Source: Ettlia oleoabundans (taxonomy: Eukaryota; Chlorophyta; Chlorophyceae; Chlamydomonadales). From it: a DNA stretch of 13,436 bases. The position numbers and the translations under genes were made by a program. This document shows, piece after piece, positions 1 through 9,100 of the stretch (position 1 is the first letter of the stretch; each line of letters starts with the position of its first letter). The stretch covers positions 3,214 through 16,649 of the forward strand of contig JAAMXP010000654.1 in the NCBI GenBank assembly GCA_019693395.1, written 5' to 3'. The notes under the pieces were generated by a model, which worked only from the letters and a program-made list of their open reading frames with translations, searched no databases and was not told the origin of the DNA.

Positions 1-70
1 CCCAACACACACACACACAACCACCACCACCACACACACACCCACACCCTTCTCACACCTTATGCCCCAG
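1..70 (+). repeat. CA-rich low-complexity tract at the end of a truncated SF3A2 intron
   Basis: The first 60 bases are almost only C and A, with runs of CA dinucleotides and CAC/ACC triplets, followed by CTTATGCCCCAG. The last AG (69-70) is the acceptor for the first SF3A2 exon seen here. The tract therefore stands in place of the usual T-rich pyrimidine tract, and the intron's 5' end lies outside the window. Confidence 0.7.
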
Positions 71-717
71 ATTGAGTACCCAGAGATTGAAGAGGGCACC
101 AAGCCGCGTCACCGCGTCATGTCCAGCTATGAGCAGCGAAAGGAGCCCTGGAGCAAGGAGTGGCAATACCTGCTGTTTGCGGCAGAGCCATATGTGAGGA
201 GCTGCAAAGTGGCAGCGTTGTCATCTAGTTGTTTTGGAAATTGACACTGGCGCATTCTTTGATGGGGCATGTGCACTTTGAATGCACCGATGCTGTCGTC
301 GTAATATGTGCATGCATGCATGAGTAATTTATATAGCTGTGGAGTTCATACTTCCTATTTTTCATTCCTGCTGTAGGAGGTGATTGCCTTCAAGATCCCC
401 AGCCTAGAGGTGGACAAGCACCCAGAGAAGCTGTTCACACACTGGTGAGGCAATCACGTGCAGCCAACTTGCGCTTTCTACACGCCCTGGACAGGCGTCA
501 TCAGTTGTGTGTGTTTGGGTTTCAAATGCAGACCGTAATTCCCTCACATTGCAGGGACCCCGACAACAAGATCTACTCGCTGCAGCTGCCCTTCAAACCA
601 CCAGCAGCCCCAGCCGGCCGGCCAGGAACAGCGGGCCAAGCGCCGCAGCTGCCGCCGCCGCCCCAGCTGCCGCTGCCACCGCAGATTGCACCGCCTCCCT
701 CCTTCCAACGCATGTAA
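71..717 (+). CDS. SF3A2: Splicing factor 3A subunit 2 (SF3A2/SAP62/Prp11), C-terminal part
   Basis: SF3A2 is a subunit of the SF3a complex in the U2 snRNP and acts in the nucleus in branch-site recognition. Three exons are visible: 71-193, 377-444 and 555-717, giving 117 residues. The first encodes IEYPEIEEGTKPRHRVMSSY and continues through EWQYLLFAAEPY; the second encodes EVIAFKIPSLEVDKHPEKLF; the third starts with DPDNKIYSLQLPFKPP. These align along their length with the human segment around QIDYPEI, PRHRFMSAYEQR, WQYLLMAAEPY, IAFKVPSREID and FHFKMEKPPAPP. Both complete introns are GT-AG (194-376 and 445-554), and the TG|G codon for the Trp of THW is split cleanly. The N-terminal part, with the U1-type zinc finger, lies left of the window. 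The tail is a short Pro/Ala/Gln stretch of about 35 residues ending at TAA, unlike the long proline-rich repeats of vertebrate SF3A2. The ATG at 62 is inside the intron and is not the start. Confidence 0.93.
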
Positions 718-796
718 ACTACCTGTTGACACCTACCAGATTGAACTGTACTACCATTACGAAACTGGTTGGGCAGCCTTCATCGAGTATGGTGCA

Positions 797-801
797 TTAC
801 A
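797..801 (-). terminator. Candidate poly(A) signal TGTAA for the CDCA7-like gene
   Basis: Plus-strand TTACA reads TGTAA on the minus strand, about 210 bases after the CDCA7 stop codon (1011-1013). It is the only TGTAA I find on that strand between the two stop codons. It lies left of the plus-strand signal at 814-818, so the convergent transcripts should overlap. Confidence 0.4.
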
Positions 802-813
802 ATATGCTATGCT

Positions 814-818
814 TGTAA
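814..818 (+). terminator. Candidate poly(A) signal TGTAA for SF3A2
   Basis: TGTAA occurs 97 bases after the SF3A2 stop codon. TGTAA is the usual green-algal polyadenylation signal, normally 10-20 bases before the cleavage site. Another TGTAA overlaps the stop codon itself (713-717), so use of this one is inferred. Confidence 0.45.
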
Positions 819-1010
819 CAAGCACTGTAGAAGTCTGAAGATGTGTTGTGTTCACAGGGAAAGTAGTCAGTCAGTGTGTGACAGCAATGTCTATCACGGC
901 ACTCAGTAGTTCAATGGTGCAAATGATAACGTGTGTGCATGTTCTTTTCAATATAGCGTACAACTAGGCAACGACCAGTCACTCCTCTACACAAAACCCA
1001 TACCTCCTGT

Positions 1011-3380
1011 CTACGAGCAGGTGGAGGTCTTACGCAAGCCACGCCGCTCAGACCGCGCTGTGTTGCTGCCTGCCTTTGCCCCACCAGCTGAGCCCTTTGG
1101 CTTCTTGCCGCTGATTGTCAATGCAATTGTGCCCTGCCTTCTCTTCTTCTCCGCAACGGCATGCTTCTCCTCAGCCGGTGCTGCTGCTGGCGTGCGACCG
1201 CGAGTGGAGCGCCGTGATGCTGCTGCCAGCTCTGGCTGCTGCTCTGCATCTGCCTGCATCAAATGGTCCTGGACTGGCACCTGTACTGGCTCTGCTGCTG
1301 GCGCTTCCTCTGCAGCATTGGTGCCAGCTTGGCCAGCAGCCTCGGCCGCCTTGATCTCCTTCTTGAGCTCACCTGCATCAATGCCATGCATCATAGTAGA
1401 ATACCTCAGCATTGTGGAGCAAAACGGGCTGTTGTGCAACATAAACTGTCTGCTTCACGTTGATGTGTGCTACCAAAGCACAAAGTACATCAATGAACAC
1501 ACACCTGCCAACTCCGGCGGGCACATGCCGCGCTCCAATGCTACTGGCTTGGCGGCGTTGCTTAGGTTGTTCAGCACCAGGTAGTGTGCCACAGATGTGT
1601 AGCCTGCGAGAAAACAGCCAACTGGTTGGTTCAGCACTTCAAGTACACTTTTTACTCTTATCTCCCTCCACGTTTCGACATGGAGTCTTACAACTTAGAG
1701 AAGGCGATTGAAATGAAGGCAACATGTGACCCAGTCATTTGCTTCAGTTACCCACCTTCTGCAGTCGCCCTGCGGTACAGAGTGCCGGTGGGCGCCCAGC
1801 CACGCTTGGAGCGGTGGAAGGAGCAGTTGCAGATGTCGCGACACAAGGGGCACAGCCAGTCTGCACCAGAGACACGCAGAGCATGGGTATGAGCTCCCAG
1901 TGCAGCTTTCAATATGATGTTGGCATGCCTATGCAGGACAGCAGCCAGTACAATTAGTGAGGCGGGCATCTCCCTGCCCACTGGCCTGCTCTGTAATACT
2001 CACCTGGGTTGGCATTGGCCTCGTCCACATTCTCGCCATACCGCATAAAGAGGCAGTCGCCGCACAGCACACCCTGCAGCCAGATCACGAGTGTGTACCA
2101 GTAACATTGATTCAATCAGTGTGAAACATATGGCATCTTGTGATATACGGATGGCAAGGCGCCGCCATGCGGGTGGCCCATGGCGTTGCCCAGCCCTAGC
2201 ATCAACAAATCCACAGCAGTTGGTTACTCCACCGTACTATGCCATGCAGCATGCAACTTGTCCATATGATAATGGCACAGGATACCTGCAACGAGTGGCA
2301 GCCAGAGCAGGTGGTCCGCTTGCCCAGCGTCTTCTGGCGGCACTGGTGGCAGGTCAGGCCGTTGACCTTATCGTAGATGCGGTTGCCAGATGCATCGTAG
2401 CCATCCACAAACAGCTCCCTGCATGGAATGGCATACAGGAGCAACAAGTAAATGATGAAGCCAGCAACCAACCATAGCCTGTGTGTGCACTGGCACAATC
2501 CAAAGACACAGATTTAAGTGTGAAACCTGAGCAGTAGAAGCTGAGCATTGAAGCATGCCAACAGCCAAGACTGCAGTCGACTTGGCAGCACGAGGAAATG
2601 CGAGGCAATCTTACCACTCGCTCTTGTAAGAGCCCAGAGCGTCTATGTGTTCAAGATCGTACACCTCCTCTGTCACGTTCTCTGCAAAAGAGGGAGGCAG
2701 GCTGCATGTTTAATAAACAGCCAAGTCACCTGTAGCCATTGATTCCACACCAGGCACCAATTCTTGTGTGGTTTTTGCATGCCACACTGGGCTTCCACAG
2801 AGGCAGAAACCCCGTGGCACGAAGATACAGTGCAATCCTGCAGGCTGGCAGGCAACCAAGGCGCACCTCGCAGGAGGCGACGCTCCCGGCCACCCGTCTC
2901 GCTATCTGCCAGTGACAGCAACCGTGCATTCTCGTTGTAGTTGGGGGCCTCGATACCAGCCACGCGCTCTGACCTGCAGCCTCGTGGAATCCAGAAACGG
3001 GAGCGCCAGTTGATAGACTGAGTTTGCCCACAGTCCCAACTTATTGAACGACTGACCAACAGCCGTCTGCACCAACAGTCACAATCTGCAGATGTCCCGT
3101 GACCGGCCAGGCTTCTCAGCATATCTCCGAGGCTGTTCATCGCGAGCAAATCCGCACATTAATGCACACACCTGCGCACGCGGCCAGGAGGCAGGGTGCC
3201 AGCTGCCCGGCGTGCAGCAGCACCGCTGGCGGCAGTCTTGCGGCGGGCGCGGGCTGCCTCCGCTTGCGATGCGGCAATTGAACCCACTGTCTGCATAAGA
3301 CCGATTTCTTGTAACCGCGCAAAGTTTGCCTGTATGCGGGCATGACGCTCCAGCTCAAGCTGAGACAGGGGCTGAGACAT
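1011..3380 (-). CDS. CDCA7-like zf-4CXXC_R1 zinc-finger protein
   Basis: CDCA7 proteins are nuclear and, with the HELLS/DDM1 remodeller, help maintain DNA methylation. In transcript order the exons are 3380-3172, 2973-2867, 2681-2615, 2418-2286, 2073-2004, 1860-1756, 1603-1505 and 1372-1011: 1152 nt, 383 aa plus TAG. All seven introns are GT-AG and every phase matches. Residues 1-70 are basic and helical (ELERHARIQANFARLQEIGL). SERVAGIEAPNY (71-82) resembles the conserved segment before the finger in this family. The finger runs from about 142 to 240: IYDKVNGLTCHQCRQKT, C165, C168, GVLCGDC, RYGENV, NPDWLCPLCRDICNCSFHR, GWAPTGTLYRR, GYTSVAHYL. Human CDCA7 has IYDKVLGNTCHQCRQKT, FCGPC, RYGEDV, DPDWVCPPC and ICNCSYC at the same places. 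Arg155, Gly173 and Arg183 match human R274, G294 and R304. The tail is Ala/Glu-rich and then Lys/Arg-rich. Start chosen at 3380 (AAAATG); an in-frame ATG at 3422 is the alternative. Confidence 0.9.
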
Positions 3381-3817
3381 TTTGTTTGATGCGCGACCGC
3401 CGATTGGAACACAATTAGACAAACACAGGGTGGGTGCAGGCCAGCATACACTAAAAATTCAAATGAACGGGGCTGAGGCAGTACGCTCCGGGAGGATGGT
3501 ACGGCTTCGGCAGAACGCTGATGTAGATAATAAAGCTCCAACTGGCGCCATTCATAATGCGTGTTGGAAAAGGTGGCGGCAGATGCGTGCACACGCTCTC
3601 TAGGTGCTTACATGCCCACTATTTGCCTGTTATTTGCTGTGCATGTTGGGTCTTGGCGCATGTGCAAATGGGTTATTGCTGCTGCCGCCGTGCGCGCAAG
3701 ACACTTGCCTCTCACCCCCACCCACCCACGCGCCCAATCCCCCCGCCTCCCTCCAACATGCTGACAGCCTGCCACCACCTGTGCCTTCAACACCCACGCA
3801 ACTGCAGGCCAATCATC
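3381..3817. promoter_or_regulatory. Probable bidirectional promoter between the CDCA7-like gene and the 405-aa protein gene
   Basis: Some 437 bp separate the two divergent start codons. An inverted CCAAT core (ATTGG, 3403-3407) lies 23 bases upstream of the CDCA7 ATG, and a direct CCAAT lies at 3734-3738 inside a C-rich stretch (about 3716-3755). TGGCGCCA at 3543-3550 is a short palindrome. I see no clear TATA box on either strand. These are motif matches only, and part of the region may be 5' UTR or an unrecognised first exon of the rightward gene. Confidence 0.4.
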
Positions 3818-5839
3818 ATGGACACCTTCCTTAGCTGCAATAAATTAACCCGACCATGTGTCGTTGCCCAGGCAGGGTCTGCTGGCAGTGGCAGCAGCGG
3901 TGGCACAAGCAGGCGGCGATCGCAGCGCCTCAACCGGCAGGGCCGCATGCAGCAGCGTGCACCAGATTTGCAACAGCAACTGCTCGAGGTAGGGCATGCT
4001 TGCACCACACATGTGCATGGTCACATTGCTTGAAACCAGTGATCTCACATGCACAGCAACATCTCACTATTCTTATTTCCCAGCTGCATGCAGCGCGAGG
4101 CTCGAGTGGCTGAGCAACGACAACTTTGGCAGGAACAACAGCGAGTTCAACTGCCGGAGGAAGAGCCTGGTGCCAGCAGCACCGCATTGGATGCACGAGA
4201 AAGGGGCTTGCAGGCCCCCATAGCTCAGGAGACCGAGCTAGAACAAGCAGCAGATGAGCAAGTGCCTCAGGCAGCGGCAGCCAATGAACTGCCAGCGCAG
4301 CATCCAAGGCCTGGTGGTGACGTGGCATCTGAGGGCGTCGTTGAGGCAGATTATGTTTTGGAGCAGCAGGGACAGCACAAACCAGCCAGCAGACGGCAGC
4401 AATCAATCGACTCAGAGATAAGCAGGTGCGAACTTGCCCTCCTTGTTCTGTGGCTTGACCCCCCAAACGCTAGGGTCCCTTCGAGTTCCACATTGACCAG
4501 TGCGACATTGCGGCCTCTTCGAACACGGCACTGCTGCCCTGTTTGTAGAAGCACCTGCCACGTTTTGACCCCACCTTCTGTTATTGGCGCTGGCCTGTAG
4601 GCAGTCAGAAGCATTGCTGGCCATCTTGCAAGCTGGAGAGAACATGGAGGAAGTTATTGCACAGCATAGGGCAGACATTGATGCAACAATGCTGCAGGTG
4701 GTCTTTGGGCTCAAGCGGCAGCCTGTCTTACCCGGAGTAGCTTGGATTGCTGTTTCTGCTGCTTGGCCTGTTTGATTTGGGCCTGTTGGTGACTACTTAC
4801 AACATTTGCCTCCTGTCAGTCAAGCGCATGTGGAGTGTTGATTGCTTCCCTCTTCCCTGCCCTGTAGTTGCTGGTTCGGCGCATGAAGGCAGCAGAACAG
4901 CTGGAGAGGCAGCCAGACGTGCTGCGGGGTCTGCAGTTATTGTACCGAAGGTTCGCTTCGTGTCTGTGCTACAAATCGTAAATACATCTGAAACCTTTAC
5001 ATGCAAGTCTGTTGGTCTGTGATCACCTATATCCATTCATGTTTCTGCGCTTACAGTCAACAGAAGGTTGATTGTTCGGTATTGTGTGGACTTGCAGGTT
5101 GAAAGCTGAAATGGATCGGCAGCAGGCGACTCCCAGCCTGCGCCTCTTGGACGAGTTGATGTCAATTTTAGACCCAGGAGAAGGTAGGGGCAAATGGTAC
5201 GAATATGGTGTAAAGATGCATGTCTACCTCCTCGCGCACGTTCCCAAAATTGTTTGACAAGCCCTTGTACCTTGAGCTGGTGATGTGAGCTTTAGGTATT
5301 AGCTTGCAGCCACACATGTGTAGCTCGATAGCGTATGCCGCTCTTTCAGTGCTTGAACGGCTGCTTTGTGGGCCCTTCTTGCTTTCACAGAAGAAGCATC
5401 ATCAACAGCGGCACGGGATGAGCGGCGGGCGGAGGCACTGGCCCGGCTGCGCGCGGCCTTCAGTGGCGGTATTGCTGGCGACGCTGATGTGGTGTCGCTA
5501 GCGGCACAGCTAAGCAGTGCTGGCGGCAGCCAGCTGGCGGACCAGCTGGTGGCAGACCCTGTGGACCCCATGGCCTTTATGGCAGAAGCCACTGAGCTGC
5601 TGCAACGTGTTCAGGCCCAACAGATCCAGCTAGAGGTATACATTGAGCAGAAGCGGCATTGGGACGCACGGCAGGCCCAGCAAGGGGACGAGGAGCAGCA
5701 AGCGGAGGGCTGGGCAGCCAGCCAGCGGGCTGTTCAGTCTGTGTTGGAAGCGGAGCAGCTGCTGGAACAGCGGCAAGCGGCCGCAGCGCTGGTTCAAGAA
5801 TGTCTGCAGTTAGCGCAGGTGGCAATGCCGAAGCTGTGA
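3818..5839 (+). CDS. Unrecognised 405-aa helical Gln/Ala/Glu-rich protein
   Basis: I do not recognise this family. The exons are 3818-3988, 4094-4425, 4601-4697, 4868-4950, 5098-5183 and 5391-5839: 1218 nt in all, with five GT-AG introns whose phases agree. The N-terminus (1-57) is Ser/Arg/Gly-rich with almost no acidic residues and a basic cluster (SRRRSQRLNRQGR); it could be an organelle transit peptide or a nuclear localisation region. Residues 58-165 are low complexity, rich in Gln, Glu and Ala. From about 169 to 256 there is a run of likely amphipathic helices: SEALLAILQAGENMEEVI, LLVRRMKAAEQLERQ, LRGLQLLYRRLKAEMDRQQ and LRLLDELMSIL. These are the most conserved-looking part. The last 149 residues are again helical (DPMAFMAEATELLQRVQAQQ and QSVLEAEQLLEQRQAAAAL), ending in MPKL. 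There are no Cys/His clusters, nucleotide-binding loops or membrane spans. The start is uncertain: ATG 3818 follows the in-frame ATG 3758, and AG at 3870-3872 could also be an acceptor for a missed upstream exon. A kinetochore or plastid role is possible but unsupported. Confidence 0.65.
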
Positions 5840-6179
5840 TGCGTCCGCGACCTGTCGCAATGGGGTCATATGTTATATTATGCTCCATCTAAAGCTTCCT
5901 GATCACTGAGGGTACAACAACAATCAGGCACATGCAGACATGTTCATGTCTGGCATCAAGCATTACTGCTGCACACCAAAGCTTTGGTCAGATTGAGTCA
6001 TGCCGTTCCTCGGTGTGGAGTCGGAGGTGTTACGAACACATTGATGTCCCGCAATTTGTTAAAACGGAAGTACAAACGCCCACCCGAAAGTACAATACAG
6101 GCTGTACAGCTCGTCGCAAAACCTGTGCTGAAGCTGTTCCACACTGTGGTCTCTCGGAAATATTCGGTCACTGGCAGCA
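5840..6179. other. Intergenic region between the 405-aa protein gene and MFP
   Basis: This 340-bp stretch must hold the 3' UTR of the upstream gene and the promoter and 5' UTR of MFP. I find no TGTAA on the plus strand here, no convincing TATA box and no other gene. The short open frames have no family resemblance. Confidence 0.5.
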
Positions 6180-9100
6180 ATGGAGCCGCATACAACCCTA
6201 AGCGTGGATGACGGCGTGGCGGTCGTCACTCTCCACAACCCGCCCGTCAACGCCCTTCACCCTGCTGGTGAGAAAGAAGAAGCTTGGAGCTTCCTGTGCG
6301 CCCGCCGACACGCTAGCGTGACTCTTGCACATCTTGCCGCGCCTTGCAGTGTTGCAAGGCCTTTTCAACCACCTGCGGGGGGCGCAGGCGAGGCAAGATG
6401 TGAAGGCCATTGTCGTCACGGGAGCCAACGGTGCGGGGTTTGCACCGCTGCAATGCCGCCCGTCGCAGCCGCCCACCGGCTTTTCAAGCCTGCCAAAGTT
6501 CGGCTTGTCCTTGAGCACAACAAGCTGTGCAACAGAAAAATGCAATCTTGATGCCTTTTGTCTATGCTAAAAGTGTGAACATGCTGCGTCCTACTCATGT
6601 TTGCGATGCCAGCAGTGCAAAGCCGGGCACTTTCCTGTTCCCATAAACTGCAGGGCGCTTCTGTGCTGGCTTTGACATTAACCAGTTTGTGCAGTCGAGC
6701 GGTGGCGGTGGCATTGACAACCGGATCAATGACAACTTTTGCGATTTGGTGGAGTCAGGCCCCAAGCCAACGGTGGCAGCGGTGCAGACTATGGCGCTGG
6801 GAGGTGGCTGCGAACTGGCGCTGGCATGCAACGCGCGCGTGTGCACTCCTGGTGAGGAGAAAAGGTGGATGGCAAGGGTAATGAATGTTCAAGGGAGGAA
6901 AACACTTGCGGATGCTGGATTCCTTGCCAAAAAACAGGCAGCACCCACATCACTAGCCAGCCGTGCATCTTGATTGGAAATGAAGCCTAGCTTTACCACT
7001 AGTACACGGATCAGTGCCACCAGAAATCGCTGACCTTGTAGGCATTCACGTGCATAAGGGTGTGCGCCGTTCCTTCCGCTGCATTTTTGTTGGCAGGCAC
7101 CTCTTTTGGCCTGCCCGAGCTGCAGCTGGGGATCATTCCCGGGTTTGGGGGCACGCAGCGCCTGCCGCGGGTGGTTGGACTACAGAAGGCGGTTGAGATG
7201 ATGCTTACCAGTGCCCCAGTAAAGGACCGCGCAGCCTTGGAGCTGGGCCTGGTTGATGCGGTGGTGCCTCCAGAGCAGCTGCTGCAGGCCGCCAAGCGGG
7301 TGGCGCTTGAGATCGCAGGTAGGACACAGGTGGCCTCCCTTTTTGCAGTCTGAGATGCTGGTGGCGCCATCTCATCCCTGTGGATCCTGTGGCATTGGGA
7401 GGGTGCCACCCACATGTGGTAACCACCCGTAAAGTTGCTTATGCACTTCAAATGAGAAGATTCCACCAGTGTCATTCGCAAGCACACTGTAAGCTTCTTC
7501 AACCTTCCATGGCCACTGAATGCCGGGCCCCTCTTTGACCCACCACTCTATCTGCAGCTGGCAAGCGTGCACGGGTGCAGACCCTGTACCGCACTGATAA
7601 GCTGGAAGCCCTGGGCGAGGCGTTGGCTATTCTGCAGTTTGCGAGGGCGCAGGCAAGTGGCATTGCACAGCATGAGGTGGGGGGCAGGGACACCACGTCC
7701 CGTAGTCAATGGCGCAGTGGCTGGCGACTGGGGAGGTGCTTTGGCGCAACGTCTTTCACCAGTGAACAACAGCATTATAACTGTTCTGTGCCAAACACTT
7801 GATTTTTCTGCAGGCAGCCAAGCGCGCACGCCACCTTTTGCATCCACTTCTGTGCCTGGACGCAATACAGTATGGTATTGAGCATGGCGGACGCGCTGGC
7901 CTGCAAAAGGTAACTTATGCAGGCAGCCGTCCTTTGCTATCCTTGATTTCAAATTCCCTGCCTTGTTTTTGCATAGCCTTGCACATCTGGCCTATCCAAA
8001 CCATATTGACGGAACTGGTGCATGTATGCATTAGCTGGTGCTGCCCTCATATTGAACTCAGTGCAGTATGCCATCCAATACGCATTAAAATAGTTACACT
8101 GGAAATGACTAGAAATGCATTGTGGCAATGAGCACTGCGTGGGTCGTTTTTGCAGGAAGGGGAGTGCTTTGCAGCGGCGGCAACGCTGGACACGCACAAG
8201 GCCCTGGTGCACATTTTCTTTGCTCAGCGCTCCACGAAGAAAATCAAGGGTATGTGCTGGTTCTAGCAGACGAAAGTTAAGGTTGCAGCGCAATGGACTT
8301 TGTGATGCGTTGCTTTGATTCATTGCGTAGCACACAAAACGTTATTCATTGCGCCTGCTTCTGCAGGGGTGACTGATACAGGCCTGCGGCCCCGCCCCAT
8401 TAAACGCGTTGCTGTACTGGGCGGAGGCCTGATGGGCAGTGGTATTGCCACTGCCTGTGTGTTGGCGGGGATCGAAGTGCTGCTGAAGGAAATCAACCAG
8501 AAGTTCCTGGATGTAGGTGGATCTACGCATGAAACCACAAGCGCTTATCCGAGTCAATCCTGCAATAAAATATGTGTTGTTTGAAATCAGTTCTTGATTT
8601 TTCGTGCAGGGTGGAATGGCACGAATCCAGTCCAACCTGACCAGCCGGGTCAAGAAGGGGCGCATGACCGAGCAGGCTGCGCAGGCAGCTATGGCACGGG
8701 TTCAGGTGAGCAATGGAATTAGCCCCGTCGTGATGAAAGCTAACAGTTGCCATTGGGCTTACCAAAGGGTCAATGATCGATTTCAGCAAACCCTGTGTGA
8801 ACATGGGCCTTATCTAAATACAGCCTCTTTACATGCCAAACTGCCACTTGCAGGGTGCGTTGGACTACAGCGGCTTTGGCAGCGTGGACATGGTGATTGA
8901 GGCGGCCATTGAGGATGTGGGGCTGAAGCAGGACATCTTTGCAGAGCTGGAGCGCAGCTGCCGCAAAGACGCCATTCTGGCCACCAACACTTCCACCATC
9001 AACATTGACCTGGTGGGAGCCAAGACCTCATGCCACGGTATGCGCTGCGGGGATCATCATTCAAAGAAGGCAGGCTGAGCAGTCGCCAGATTTCATTTGC

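Larger units (their letters stand above)
718..1010. other. Convergent intergenic region between SF3A2 and CDCA7-like genes
   Basis: The 293 bp between the two facing stop codons hold the 3' UTRs of both genes and the two TGTAA motifs. I see no further gene, repeat or structured RNA here. Confidence 0.6.

Noticed and set aside
931..1584. Long plus-strand open frame of 217 codons
   Set aside because: It starts at GTG and is the opposite-strand shadow of CDCA7 exons 7 and 8. The minus-strand reading has matching splice phases and zinc-finger homology.
2449..2535. Possible plus-strand C/D snoRNA opposite a CDCA7 intron (ATGATGA and CTGA)
   Set aside because: The flanks do not pair into a terminal stem, there is no D' box, and it lies on the strand opposite the host gene.
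3543..3550. TGGCGCCA as an E2F site controlling CDCA7
   Set aside because: The T-run of the E2F consensus is missing on both sides. An eight-base palindrome alone is too weak.
5636..5700. Possible intron in the unknown gene at GAG|GTATAC
   Set aside because: The frame stays open for 67 more codons with the same Gln/Ala/Glu-rich composition, and I see no good in-phase acceptor before the stop.
7653..7676. Eight-codon extension of MFP exon 5 to a GT donor at 7677
   Set aside because: It is in frame but inserts ASGIAQHE where plant MFP2 has no residues. The GC donor at 7653 has a perfect GCAAGT and gives an ungapped match.
8513..8519. Alternative donor for MFP exon 8 (GTAG|GTGGAT)
   Set aside because: It would shift the next exon out of frame. 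GAT|GTAGGT keeps FLD joined to GGMARIQSNL.
8722..8853. Possible C/D snoRNA in an MFP intron (GTGATGA C box near 8725)
   Set aside because: No CTGA D box follows within the intron and there is no terminal stem.
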